Below are positions 8,588 to 17,221 of a DNA stretch of 64,000 nt, in pieces. Origin of the DNA: Winogradskyella bathintestinalis (GTDB taxonomy: Bacteria; Bacteroidota; Bacteroidia; Flavobacteriales; Flavobacteriaceae). Location: assembly GCF_030407435.1 (NCBI RefSeq), contig NZ_JASDDK010000001.1, positions 1,054,001 to 1,118,000 of the forward strand. The letters are read 5' to 3'. Numbering within the stretch: position 1 is the stretch's first letter; the number at the start of each line of letters is the position of its first letter. Under the pieces are notes generated by a model. That model was given only the letters and a program-made list of their open reading frames with translations, ran no database searches and was not told the origin of the DNA. A program made the position numbers and the translations under genes.

Positions 8588-9217
8588 TTATGAATTAATA
8601 AAGGTGGAATTTTCTTTAGCCCATATAAGTAGGCTATTTTGTTTGCTTTCTAATTTTAGTTTTCTGATAATGTTGCTTTTATGTTTTTCTACCGTTCTTG
8701 TCGATATGGAGAGTACGTCTGCTATTTCTACACCTGTTTTATTATTAGAAATTAATTTTACAATATTTTTTTCATGCAATGTTAAATCATCAAAATATTT
8801 CGGTCGTTCTTGTAATTCTATAAACTTTAATAAATCCGGACTGAAATAGGCTTTATTTGTTTGAACAGACGCGATGCAAACTTCAATTTCTTCTAATGCA
8901 AATTCTTTTAATATATAACCATACACACCTAATGATTTAGCTTCATTATATATGTTCTCGTCTTTTTCAAAGGTTATAACTATAATTTTGGTTGTAATTT
9001 GCTCAGCTCTGCATTTCGCAGCAATTTCTAGCCCAGATAAGAATGGCATTTTTATATCCAATATAGCAATGTCTGGAGTATGTGCTTTAATTAAACTTAA
9101 AGCTTCTTTCCCGTTTTTAGCACTAGCTAAAATATTAAAGTCCTTTTCGATTAAGAAATCTTGCAGACCTTTAAGTACAAGTGGATGGTCATCAGCTATA
9201 ATGATTGTGGGTTTCAT
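8588..9217 (-). CDS. NarL/FixJ-type response regulator, orphan
   Basis: Two-component regulator of 209 aa. The receiver domain has the acidic pocket (IIIADDHPLVLKG), phospho-acceptor Asp54 (AILDIKMP) and the conserved lysine in GYILKEF. The C-terminal LuxR-type helix-turn-helix includes SNNKTGVEIADVLSISTRTV then EKHKSNIIRKL. No histidine kinase is adjacent, so its sensor is elsewhere. The duplicated palindromes downstream (8252-8267 and 8555-8570) are plausible targets, since LuxR-type domains bind such short inverted repeats, but that is inference. Confidence 0.93.
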   Translation of the reverse strand: MKPTIIIADDHPLVLKGLQDFLIEKDFNILASAKNGKEALSLIKAHTPDIAILDIKMPFLSGLEIAAKCRAEQITTKIIVITFEKDENIYNEAKSLGVYGYILKEFALEEIEVCIASVQTNKAYFSPDLLKFIELQERPKYFDDLTLHEKNIVKLISNNKTGVEIADVLSISTRTVEKHKSNIIRKLKLESKQNSLLIWAKENSTFINS

Positions 9218-9275
9218 TTTGCTATTAATTCAATGGACTTTAAAGGTAATAAGATTCTTTAATATACGAAATTTA

Positions 9276-9716
9276 TTACAATTTTAAATACAGGTATTTT
9301 TTCTCATAATCAATAATTGCCTTGCCTTTTTTTAAAACGTCAGCACCGATAATACCATCCACGGGGTCTGCATTATGGTTTATTAAACCGTTGTTAACAT
9401 GCGAAAGATTAAACAGTATCAATGGTACCCGATTTTTCTTCCATTTACCGACTTTAATAGCATTAGATTTAGAAATTTGTGTTAACATATCTGAAGCCCC
9501 AGCTCCAACAGCTTTAATTTCAGAATCTTTTACTTTGAGTTTAAAACGTTCAATAGCTTCAAAACCTACACAACTATTAGAAGCACCAGTGTCTAATATA
9601 AAGCGGCCTTTTATTCCATTAATTGATGCTTTGATTTCAAAATGATTGGTTTTTGTAAATTTCAATTTAACCTTAGAATAGCCTTTTGCAATTAAAAATT
9701 CCTTAAGTGTTTCCAT
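9276..9716 (-). CDS. Retropepsin-like aspartic protease family protein
   Basis: A 146-aa single-lobe aspartyl protease-like protein. It carries the catalytic-type motif FILDTGASNSCVG (Asp42-Thr43-Gly44) and the later hydrophobic-glycine element DGIIGADVLKKGKAIIDYE, the order seen in retropepsin-fold proteins that work as homodimers. It has no signal peptide, so it is probably cytoplasmic. Substrate unknown. It stands alone between the response regulator and tatD. Confidence 0.8.
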   Translation of the reverse strand: METLKEFLIAKGYSKVKLKFTKTNHFEIKASINGIKGRFILDTGASNSCVGFEAIERFKLKVKDSEIKAVGAGASDMLTQISKSNAIKVGKWKKNRVPLILFNLSHVNNGLINHNADPVDGIIGADVLKKGKAIIDYEKKYLYLKL

Positions 9717-9873
9717 TTGTTATTAATTTGTACAAAGATAAGAATTGGTAGTGTTCGTTACTTATTTTACTATAAACAGAATAAAAATACTTAATTCTTA
9801 ATAATAGTAATTAGAATAAAATTGATACCTAAATAGAAAAGACAGGCTTAAAGTATCTAAATTTAAGAAGGTA

Positions 9874-9903
9874 TTGGTATAAGTCTTTAAACCCTTACTT
9901 TTG
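9874..9903 (+). promoter_or_regulatory. Consensus TTG-N19-TAnnTTTG promoter for tatD-ansA
   Basis: TTG at 9874-9876, 19-base spacer, TACTTTTG at 9896-9903. This is a full match to the flavobacterial consensus. Only 4 bases separate it from the ATG at 9908, so the message is probably leaderless or nearly so. Confidence 0.75.
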
Positions 9904-9907
9904 CAAA

Positions 9908-10675
9908 ATGATAATTACTGACACACACACCCATTTATATAGTAATGCTTTTGATAATGATAGAGCAGAAATGATGCAACGTGCTATTGATGCCAATGTA
10001 AAACGTTTTTTTATTCCGGCTATTGATTCTACTCATACTGAGGCGATGCTTCAGCTAGAAAAAGATTTTCCTGAGCACGTGTTTTTAATGATGGGTTTGC
10101 ATCCAACTTCTGTAAAAGATAATTATAAAGAAGAGTTAAACCATGTTGAAGATTTATTGCAAAAACGAAAATTCTATGCTATAGGCGAAATTGGTATCGA
10201 TTTATATTGGGACAAATCTACTTTAGACATTCAAATTGAAGCCTTTAAGTATCAAATTAAGTTAGCCAAAAAATATCAATTGCCAATTGTCATTCATTGC
10301 AGAGAAGCTTTCGATGAAATTTTTCAGGTTCTAGATCAAGAACAAGGCAGTGATTTATTCGGGATCTTCCATTGTTTTACAGGTACATTAGAACAAGCAA
10401 AAAAGGCTATTTCTTATAATATGAAATTAGGTATAGGAGGAGTGGTCACTTTTAAAAATGGTAAAATTGATCAATATATAAGTCAAATAGAATTAAAACA
10501 TATCGTTTTAGAAACTGATTCACCTTACTTAGCTCCAAAACCTTATAGAGGTAAAAGGAATGAGAGTGCTTATGTCAATAAAGTATTAGAAAAATTAGTA
10601 GAACTTTATGGCAAAAGCGAAAAAGAAATCGCTACTATTACTACAGAAAATTCAAAAGCTATATTCGGAATTTAA
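9908..10675 (+). CDS. TatD family metal-dependent hydrolase
   Basis: A 255-aa TIM-barrel hydrolase of the TatD type (DNase or D-aminoacyl-tRNA deacylase in characterised members). Metal ligands are visible: HxH at His7/His9 (TDTHTHL), Glu in IGEIGIDLYWD, His in VIHCREAF, His in FHCFTG and Asp in LETDSPYLAPKPYRGKRNE. Length is standard. The asparaginase start codon follows its stop directly, so the two are translated from one message. Confidence 0.93.
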   Translation: MIITDTHTHLYSNAFDNDRAEMMQRAIDANVKRFFIPAIDSTHTEAMLQLEKDFPEHVFLMMGLHPTSVKDNYKEELNHVEDLLQKRKFYAIGEIGIDLYWDKSTLDIQIEAFKYQIKLAKKYQLPIVIHCREAFDEIFQVLDQEQGSDLFGIFHCFTGTLEQAKKAISYNMKLGIGGVVTFKNGKIDQYISQIELKHIVLETDSPYLAPKPYRGKRNESAYVNKVLEKLVELYGKSEKEIATITTENSKAIFGI

Positions 10676-11704
10676 ATGACAAAACAACCGCACATACTAT
10701 TAATATATACAGGTGGGACTATTGGTATGATAAAAAATGCAGATACTGGTGCCTTAAAAGCTTTCGATTTTTCAAGTCTTTTAGATAGAATCCCCGAATT
10801 GCGCTTATTAGACTGTACTATAGATACGGTTTCTTTTAAAGACCCTATCGATTCCTCAAACATGAATCCGAAATACTGGGGAGATATTGCTACAATAATA
10901 GGTGATAATTATTCTAAATTTGATGGTTTTGTAGTCCTTCATGGTAGCGATACCATGAGTTATACCGCTTCAGCTCTTAGTTTCATGTTAGAAAATCTTG
11001 CAAAGCCTGTGATTCTAACAGGCTCACAATTGCCTATAGGAGACTTAAGGACTGACGCTAAAGAAAACTTAATTACGTCAATACAAATGGCATCTTTACA
11101 GATTAATGGATGGCCAGTAATTAGAGAGGTTGGATTATATTTTGAATACAAATTATATAGAGGAAATAGAACCACAAAATTAAATGCCGAACATTTTGAA
11201 GCATTTGAGTCTTATAACTATCCGCATTTAGCGGAATCTGGAGTGCACCTAAATGTGAATTCAGAACATTTATGGAAACCAAAGCCAAATTCAGAATTGA
11301 TTATCCGCACAGCAATGGACTCTGATATTGGAGTCTTAAAATTATTCCCGGGAATTTCAAGACCTATTTGCGAAGCAATTCTTACAAGTAAATTAATTAA
11401 AGGCCTAATCATAGAAACTTATGGTTCTGGAAATGCCACTACAGAGACGTGGTTTTTAGATTTGCTGAAAAACGCGATTAAAAAAGGCTTACATATTGTA
11501 AATGTTACACAATGTGTAGGAGGAAGTGTAAATATGGGGCAATATGAAACCAGTTCGCAATTAAAATCTATTGGAATCATCTCAGGTAGAGACATTACCA
11601 CCGAAGCCGCAATAGCTAAAATGATGTATCTATTAGGAGAGAAAGTCGCTCATAACGATTTTAAATTTTATTTTGAAACTTCCTTAAGGGGAGAAATGTC
11701 CTAA
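10676..11704 (+). CDS. ansA: Type I L-asparaginase
   Basis: Hydrolyses asparagine to aspartate and ammonia. The 342-aa protein carries both asparaginase signatures: ILLIYTGGTIGM (catalytic threonine) near the N-terminus and VVLHGSDTMSYTASAL near residue 90. No signal peptide is present, consistent with the cytoplasmic type I enzyme. It begins at the base after the tatD stop, an arrangement I recall as common in Flavobacteriaceae. Confidence 0.93.
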   Translation: MTKQPHILLIYTGGTIGMIKNADTGALKAFDFSSLLDRIPELRLLDCTIDTVSFKDPIDSSNMNPKYWGDIATIIGDNYSKFDGFVVLHGSDTMSYTASALSFMLENLAKPVILTGSQLPIGDLRTDAKENLITSIQMASLQINGWPVIREVGLYFEYKLYRGNRTTKLNAEHFEAFESYNYPHLAESGVHLNVNSEHLWKPKPNSELIIRTAMDSDIGVLKLFPGISRPICEAILTSKLIKGLIIETYGSGNATTETWFLDLLKNAIKKGLHIVNVTQCVGGSVNMGQYETSSQLKSIGIISGRDITTEAAIAKMMYLLGEKVAHNDFKFYFETSLRGEMS

Positions 11705-11778
11705 AAATAACGGTTTAAATTTTAGTGTTTGAAGATTTTTTCGTTATTTGGCACAATGTAATTTTTAATTAAATTTAC

Positions 11779-11866
11779 AGAGAGGTGGCCGAGTGGTCGA
11801 AGGCGCACGCCTGGAAAGTGTGTATACTCCAAAAGGGTATCGAGGGTTCGAATCCCTTCCTCTCTG
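11779..11866 (+). tRNA. tRNA-Ser (GGA anticodon)
   Basis: Class II tRNA of 88 nt with acceptor stem AGAGAGG/CCTCTCT, D arm starting GGCCGAGTGG, anticodon loop containing CTGGAAA (GGA), a long variable arm and the T arm GGGTTCGAATCCC. The CCA end is not encoded. Confidence 0.96.
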
Positions 11867-11942
11867 CTTATATTTTATGCGATTGTTACATAATTTTTTT
11901 TATCTTTAACACTTTAACTAATAAAATTAAGAAATCAGAACA

Positions 11943-12713
11943 ATGAAGAGATTATTTTCTATCCTTGCCATAACATGTTTAATGGCTATCGGAACTGTTA
12001 ACGCCAATGCAACAACATTCGCTACAACAACAGCAACTGTAACAAGTGTAACTCAAGACGAAACTGCAGTAGCAGAAGAAGATTTGAGTTTTCACCAAGA
12101 ATTAAAAAAGCGTTTTATTGAAGGTGGTCCAGGCTTTATGGGTATTGTACTACTATGTTTAATTCTTGGATTAGCGATTGCTATTGAGAGAATTATCTTT
12201 TTAAACCTTTCAACAACAAACACTAGAAAATTAACCCAAAACGTTGAAGATGCACTAAATTCTGGTGGTATCGAAGCTGCAAAGGAAGTTTGTAGAAATA
12301 CAAAAGGACCTGTTGCTTCTATATTCTATCAAGGATTAGATAGAGCTAACGAGGATATCGATGCTGCCGAAAAAGCTGTAGTTGCTTATGGTGGTGTACA
12401 GATGGGACAATTAGAAAAGAATGTCTCTTGGATTTCATTATTTATCGCTTTGGCGCCAATGCTTGGTTTCATGGGTACGGTAATTGGTATGATTCAAGCT
12501 TTCGATAAAATTGAAGCTGCTGGTGATATGCAACCTTCTTTAGTAGCAGGTGGTATTAAAGTAGCACTATTAACAACGGTATTTGGTCTTATCGTAGCGA
12601 TTATACTTCAAATATTTTACAATTATATCATTGCTAAGATTGATAGTATTGTAAATGATATGGAAGATGCGTCTATCACATTGATGGATTTATTAGTAAG
12701 ACACAAAAAATAA
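11943..12713 (+). CDS. exbB: ExbB/TolQ/MotA family proton channel
   Basis: Inner-membrane channel subunit that energises TonB-dependent outer-membrane transport. The 256-aa protein has an N-terminal hydrophobic signal-like segment (about 1-22), a membrane span near 65-87 (GIVLLCLILGLAIAIERIIF), and two later spans near 155-180 and 205-225 with the conserved LAPMLGFMGTVIGMI region. The extra N-terminal segment is a feature of Bacteroidota versions. The following genes (4-span protein, two ExbD) complete the module. Confidence 0.93.
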   Translation: MKRLFSILAITCLMAIGTVNANATTFATTTATVTSVTQDETAVAEEDLSFHQELKKRFIEGGPGFMGIVLLCLILGLAIAIERIIFLNLSTTNTRKLTQNVEDALNSGGIEAAKEVCRNTKGPVASIFYQGLDRANEDIDAAEKAVVAYGGVQMGQLEKNVSWISLFIALAPMLGFMGTVIGMIQAFDKIEAAGDMQPSLVAGGIKVALLTTVFGLIVAIILQIFYNYIIAKIDSIVNDMEDASITLMDLLVRHKK

Positions 12714-12719
12714 AAAACA

Positions 12720-13160
12720 ATGATGCACAAAATATTAAAAATAATAGCCGCAGTTTTAGCTTTAATCGGTATAGTTTCTCTAGTGAGAATACTTGCAGCC
12801 GGTGACGAAGCAATGGAAACGGGTGAAAAAGCAGGTTTATTTGAGCCTATGGCTTGGACGGCCTATATTATATTAGGAATGGTTGTGCTATTTGTATTGA
12901 TTTTTGTTATACAAAACCTCTTTACAAATACAGCGTCTCTTAAAAGTACTCTAATAGGTGTTGGTGCGTTTGCAGCAGTATTGATTATAGCTTATGTAGT
13001 CTCTGGTGGCGATACCATGGCTTATAAAAATGGAGACGAGTTGGCAACAACTGGTGAATCTCACATGGTAGGGGCAGGCTTAATAGCGTTTTACGTGCTA
13101 TTAGCAGTGGCTGCAATAACCATGATATTCTCAGGAGTTAAAAAAATAATCAGTAAATAA
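12720..13160 (+). CDS. Four-span membrane protein between exbB and exbD
   Basis: A 146-aa protein with four predicted membrane helices (KIIAAVLALIGIVSLVRIL, AYIILGMVVLFVLIFVIQ, LIGVGAFAAVLIIAYVV, IAFYVLLAVAAITMIF). It begins 6 bases after exbB and ends 5 bases before exbD, so it is an integral part of the operon. I do not know a function; a structural accessory of the ExbB-ExbD complex is the natural guess. Confidence 0.8.
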   Translation: MMHKILKIIAAVLALIGIVSLVRILAAGDEAMETGEKAGLFEPMAWTAYIILGMVVLFVLIFVIQNLFTNTASLKSTLIGVGAFAAVLIIAYVVSGGDTMAYKNGDELATTGESHMVGAGLIAFYVLLAVAAITMIFSGVKKIISK

Positions 13161-13165
13161 ATAAT

Positions 13166-13801
13166 ATGGCAAAAAGAGCAGCACCCGAAGTTAATGCAGG
13201 ATCAATGGCTGACATTGCCTTCTTATTACTTATCTTTTTCTTAGTAACAACCACTATTGAAAAAGACAAAGGACTATTAAGAAGTTTGCCTCCTATTGAT
13301 GATACAGAATATGAACCACCAATAATTAAGCAAAAGAATCTTTTTACTGTTCTAATAAATCGTAATAACCAATTACTCGTTGAAGACGAAGAAATGGCGT
13401 TAGATGATTTAAGAGAAGCAGCCATTGATTTTTTAGATAATGGTGGAGGTACTAACCCAGCAGGTGAGTCTTGTGATTATTGCAAAGGAGCTAGAGATGA
13501 CTCGTCGTCCGATCATCCTGATAAAGCAATTATCTCTATGAAACATGATAGAGAAACCACCTATGAGAAGTATATGGAAGTACAAAATGAATTGGTAGCA
13601 GCGTACAATTTCCTTAGGGAGCGTGAAGCTGAACGCCTTTATAAGAAGTACTATCCAGATGCAGACAATGTGTTTACTGCAATGTTAGAAGAGAAAGAAA
13701 AGAACCAATTTAGTAAGGATGAAGTGCTTAATGATCGTATTGAGACCATTAAGAAATTGTATCCTATGAAATTGTCTGAAGCAGAACCTGATAAAAATTA
13801 A
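13166..13801 (+). CDS. exbD: ExbD/TolR family protein with a long periplasmic extension
   Basis: Single-span partner of ExbB. The membrane helix carries the essential aspartate in VNAGSMADIAFLLLIFFLV. At 211 aa it is well longer than a standard ExbD: after the usual periplasmic domain there is an insert with a CxxC pair (ESCDYCKGARDDSSSDHPDK, near residue 100), then a helical charged tail to the end. The shorter ExbD encoded next has neither. A redox or metal role for the CxxC is possible but unproven. Confidence 0.9.
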   Translation: MAKRAAPEVNAGSMADIAFLLLIFFLVTTTIEKDKGLLRSLPPIDDTEYEPPIIKQKNLFTVLINRNNQLLVEDEEMALDDLREAAIDFLDNGGGTNPAGESCDYCKGARDDSSSDHPDKAIISMKHDRETTYEKYMEVQNELVAAYNFLREREAERLYKKYYPDADNVFTAMLEEKEKNQFSKDEVLNDRIETIKKLYPMKLSEAEPDKN

Positions 13802-13812
13802 AACAAATAAAT

Positions 13813-14277
13813 ATGTCTAAGTTTAGAAAAAAGGATAAAGGTGAATTGCCAGCAATTTCGACGGCATCACTTCCAGATATTGTATTTATGTTGCTTTTCT
13901 TTTTTATGGTCGCAACTGTAATGCGAGACAGTTCTTTAATGATTGAAAATCAATTACCAAGTGCAGATCAAGTTGAAAAGCTAAAGAAAGATAGAACTAT
14001 TTTTATCTATGCTGGTAAGCCTAGTGAACAGTACAAACAATTTGGTAAGGAGCCTAGAATTCAATATAACGATGCTTTTATAACGGTTGAAGAGGTTCAA
14101 TCTTCGGTTTATCAAGGTATTGGTGAAATGAATGAAGAGCTTCAAAGTAAAGTTGTCGTAGGTCTTAAAGTCGATAAAAATACCAATGCTGGTTTAGTAT
14201 CAGACGTTAAGCAAGAACTTCGTAAAGCGAATGCATTAAAAGTAATGTATATTGCAAATACAAAAACAGATGAATAA
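13813..14277 (+). CDS. exbD: ExbD/TolR family protein, second copy
   Basis: A 154-aa ExbD paralogue with the membrane aspartate in STASLPDIVFMLLFFFMVAT. It lies 11 bases after the first exbD and ends the operon; a hairpin terminator follows at 14304-14334. Two different ExbD subunits with one ExbB is a known Bacteroidota arrangement. Confidence 0.93.
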   Translation: MSKFRKKDKGELPAISTASLPDIVFMLLFFFMVATVMRDSSLMIENQLPSADQVEKLKKDRTIFIYAGKPSEQYKQFGKEPRIQYNDAFITVEEVQSSVYQGIGEMNEELQSKVVVGLKVDKNTNAGLVSDVKQELRKANALKVMYIANTKTDE

Positions 14278-14303
14278 AAGTTAATATTCTTAATTTTAAA
14301 TAG

Positions 14304-14334
14304 AAACGTCTTGAGAAATCAAGGCGTTTTTTTT
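14304..14334 (+). terminator. Intrinsic terminator after the ExbB/ExbD operon
   Basis: Stem AAACGTCTTGA / TCAAGGCGTTT with one G-T wobble and GAAA tetraloop, followed by a run of T. Confidence 0.88.
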
Positions 14335-14371
14335 ATGTGAAGTAATTTAAACTTTTTGTAGTTTTATCATT

Positions 14372-15067
14372 ATGAAAAGATATGTTTTTCTTTTATTACA
14401 ACTCATCGGTTTTTTGAGCATAGCGCAAACAGATGTCGAAAAATCTGATTTCTACGAGAACTATAGAGAAGATCAATTTTATGCGTCTATCACCTACAAT
14501 TTACTTAATGAAAAGCCTAATAATGTTTCTCAAAGTGGTTTCTCTTCTGGATTTCACTTGGGGTTTATAAGAGATATGCCTATTAATACAAGACGTAATG
14601 TCGCTATTGGTTTAGGATTAGGATTATCTGTAAACTCATATCATCAGAAAAATCTTTTTATAGAAGAAATTAATAATACAGCGCGATTTAGTATTATTGA
14701 TGAAGACGATTATAACGTTTCTAAAAATAAATTCAATACCTATGTAATAGAGGTACCAATAGAGTTTAGGTGGAGAACATCTACTACCAGCAATTATGAT
14801 TTTTGGCGTATTTATTCTGGCTTTAAAATGGGTTATTTGCTTTACAGTGTTACAAAATTTAATAGCAACATACAAGATGAAAAACTGTATAATAGCGATA
14901 GTTTTAATAAACTTCAATATGGTTTAACACTGAGTGTTGGTTACGGTAGATGGAATTTTCATGTCTTCTATGGTTTGAATCCTATCTTTGAATCCAATTA
15001 TAAACTTAAAGGTGAAACCATTAATATGAAACCAGTTAAAATTGGTTTAATGTTTTATATCCTATAA
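14372..15067 (+). CDS. Outer-membrane beta-barrel protein, PorT-like
   Basis: A 231-aa secreted protein (signal MKRYVFLLLQLIGFLSIAQ) with an eight-strand-like pattern of alternating aromatic and polar residues and repeated IGLGLGLSVN-type strands, ending in KIGLMFYIL. It belongs to the porin-like OMP beta-barrel group that includes PorT of the type IX secretion system; a PorT role is possible but I cannot confirm it by eye. It follows the ExbD terminator and is convergent with the next gene, overlapping it by 6 bases. Confidence 0.7.
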   Translation: MKRYVFLLLQLIGFLSIAQTDVEKSDFYENYREDQFYASITYNLLNEKPNNVSQSGFSSGFHLGFIRDMPINTRRNVAIGLGLGLSVNSYHQKNLFIEEINNTARFSIIDEDDYNVSKNKFNTYVIEVPIEFRWRTSTTSNYDFWRIYSGFKMGYLLYSVTKFNSNIQDEKLYNSDSFNKLQYGLTLSVGYGRWNFHVFYGLNPIFESNYKLKGETINMKPVKIGLMFYIL

Positions 15068-15670
15068 CCAATAATTCAATAGTAAAAGTTGCGGTCCCAC
15101 ACCTGTAATTATACCAATGAGTAATTCTTGATTAGTATGAGCTTTTAGATGTAGACGAGAAGTTGCAATAGCTCCAATAATGATCATCATAAGCGCAATT
15201 GTACCATTAATATTTATATGGTAATGTAGACCTATAGCCACAGCAAACATAAAAAATCCCGATGCAGCAATCATATGAATGCTTGCTTTAATTTTAAAAC
15301 CTGCTAATATAAAACAGGTGAGAGTAGAGCAAAGTATACCTAAAAAGAAATAATATAATTCTATCATTTCACTTGGGGTGATAACCCTAATGAGAATTAA
15401 TAAAATAATTACACTATTTATAAAAAGTGGAATCAATCGCTCTTTAGTACTTTTTAAATAAATCGAATCGACTTTATTTATTGTTTTAAGTAAAAAGAAA
15501 AGTAAAATAGGTAGAATTATAGTAAGAATAACTATAGAAAATATCTTGGCCTTCATCACCGGCAACGGAATAAAACGAGGTGTTTTAGAAAAGTAAAATA
15601 ACACACCCATTAATGGCATTATTAAGGGATGAAACACAAATGATATGCCTTTTAAAATATGGTTTTTCAT
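15062..15670 (-). CDS. Multi-span membrane protein with a degenerate PAP2-like signature
   Basis: A 202-aa protein with about six hydrophobic spans. Its C-terminal SRLHLKAHTNQE fits the third PAP2 phosphatase motif (SRX5HX3D) with glutamate in place of the aspartate; KASIHMI stands where PSGH is expected, and a KERLIP element resembles the first motif loosely. It may be a diverged lipid phosphatase-like protein or an inactive relative. It ends 9 bases after rpoN begins the same-strand run, so probably cotranscribed with rpoN. Confidence 0.65.
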   Translation of the reverse strand: MKNHILKGISFVFHPLIMPLMGVLFYFSKTPRFIPLPVMKAKIFSIVILTIILPILLFFLLKTINKVDSIYLKSTKERLIPLFINSVIILLILIRVITPSEMIELYYFFLGILCSTLTCFILAGFKIKASIHMIAASGFFMFAVAIGLHYHININGTIALMMIIIGAIATSRLHLKAHTNQELLIGIITGVGPQLLLLNYWL

Positions 15671-15679
15671 TAAGGCGTT

Positions 15680-17146
15680 TTATAATTCCTTTCTTAATCG
15701 TGCTACAGGTATATCTAGCTGTTCCCTGTATTTTGCAACAGTTCGTCTCGCAATGGGATAACCTTTTTCTTTTAGTATTTTAGACAGGGCTTCGTCTGTC
15801 ATTGGTTTCTTTTTACTTTCTTCTTCGATAACTGTTTCAAGAATTTTTTTAATCTCTCTTGTTGAAACTTCTTCACCTTGATCATTAGTCATGGATTCAG
15901 AAAAGAATTCTTTAATCAATTTTGTTCCATAAGGAGTATCAACATATTTACTATTCGCTACACGAGAAATGGTAGAAACGTCCATTTCGATTTCATCTGC
16001 AATATCCTTTAAGATCATAGGTCGTAAATTACGCTCATCACCAGTTAAGAAGTATTCTTTTTGATAATGCATAATAGAACTCATAGTTACAAATAAAGTC
16101 TGTTGACGCTGCCTTACTGCCTCAATAAACCATTTCGCTGCATCTAGTTTTTGCTTAATGAACATTACGGCATCTTTTTGAGCTTTAGATTTTTCTTTCG
16201 TCTCTTTGTAACCTTTAAGCATATTATTATATTCACGCGATACGTGCAATTCTGGCGCATTTCTGCCATTTAGGGTTAACTCTAATTCTCCATCAATAAT
16301 CTTTATAGCAAAGTCCGGAACAATATGTTCTACAATTTTATTGTTACCTGCATAAGAACCGCCAGGTTTTGGGTTGAGTCGTTCTATTTCTTCAATAGCC
16401 TCTTTTAATTGATTTTCGTTAATATCAAATTTCTGCATTAACTTTTTATAATGCTTTTTTGTAAATTGCTCAAAACCATTATCTATTATAGTCGTAGCCA
16501 GTTCCACATCGGGATGCTGCTCTTTTCGATGCAATTGTATGCTCAAACATTCTTGAAGATTTCGAGCACCAACGCCAGCCGGGTCTAATTGATGCACAAT
16601 TTGCAACACTTTTTCAACCTCTTCTACAGATGTATAAACATTTTGGGTAAAAGCCAAATCATCTGTAATGTCGGATAACGAACGACGTATATAGCCACTT
16701 TCATCTACACTGCCCACCAAGAAATAAGCAATTTCTTCTTCTTGTTCGTTTAAACGAAATGTATTTAATTGATTAATTAAATGCTGTGTAAACGATGTGC
16801 CCGCAGCATAGGGTACGGTTTTTTGTTCATCATCGGCACTATAATTACTAGCACGTGTGCGATAATCTGGTATTTCGTCGTCGCTTAAGTATTCGTCAAT
16901 ATTAATGTCATCGGCTTCAATAGTATCATTATCATTATAATCCTCATCGGAATTATCAAATTCATCAAAATTGTCTTCAGAAGCTTCTGATTCTTTCCCA
17001 GTATCCAAAGCAGGATTTTCTTCTAACTCTTGTTTTAAACGTTGTTCAAATGCTTGTGTAGGCAACTGAATCAACTTCATGAGTTGAATCTGCTGCGGAG
17101 AAAGCTTTTGAGAGAGCTTAAATTGTAAAAATTGCTTTAAGGACAT
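15680..17146 (-). CDS. rpoN: RNA polymerase sigma-54 factor
   Basis: Alternative sigma factor that requires AAA+ enhancer-binding activators. The 488-aa protein has the glutamine/leucine-rich region I (QFKLSQKLSPQQIQLMKLIQ), a very acidic linker (about 50-90), the core-binding region, and a C-terminal RpoN box (ARRTVAKYREQL). Length is normal. It is preceded on the same strand by asnS with a terminator between, so it likely has its own promoter. Confidence 0.96.
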   Translation of the reverse strand: MSLKQFLQFKLSQKLSPQQIQLMKLIQLPTQAFEQRLKQELEENPALDTGKESEASEDNFDEFDNSDEDYNDNDTIEADDINIDEYLSDDEIPDYRTRASNYSADDEQKTVPYAAGTSFTQHLINQLNTFRLNEQEEEIAYFLVGSVDESGYIRRSLSDITDDLAFTQNVYTSVEEVEKVLQIVHQLDPAGVGARNLQECLSIQLHRKEQHPDVELATTIIDNGFEQFTKKHYKKLMQKFDINENQLKEAIEEIERLNPKPGGSYAGNNKIVEHIVPDFAIKIIDGELELTLNGRNAPELHVSREYNNMLKGYKETKEKSKAQKDAVMFIKQKLDAAKWFIEAVRQRQQTLFVTMSSIMHYQKEYFLTGDERNLRPMILKDIADEIEMDVSTISRVANSKYVDTPYGTKLIKEFFSESMTNDQGEEVSTREIKKILETVIEEESKKKPMTDEALSKILKEKGYPIARRTVAKYREQLDIPVARLRKEL

Positions 17147-17172
17147 AAATTTCTGTTGATTATAAATGTAAT

Positions 17173-17207
17173 AAAAAAACCTGACAGCTTTCTAAAACCT
17201 GTCAGGT
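17173..17207 (-). terminator. Intrinsic terminator after asnS
   Basis: Minus strand ACCTGACAG, 11-base loop, CTGTCAGGT followed by seven T, 15 bases past the asnS stop. Confidence 0.88.
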
Positions 17208-17221
17208 ATATCATTTAGCAA

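Noticed and set aside
9322..9645. Plus-strand open frame of 107 codons opposite the retropepsin-like gene
   Set aside because: The minus strand has the DTGA motif and a conventional start; the plus frame has no recognisable features.
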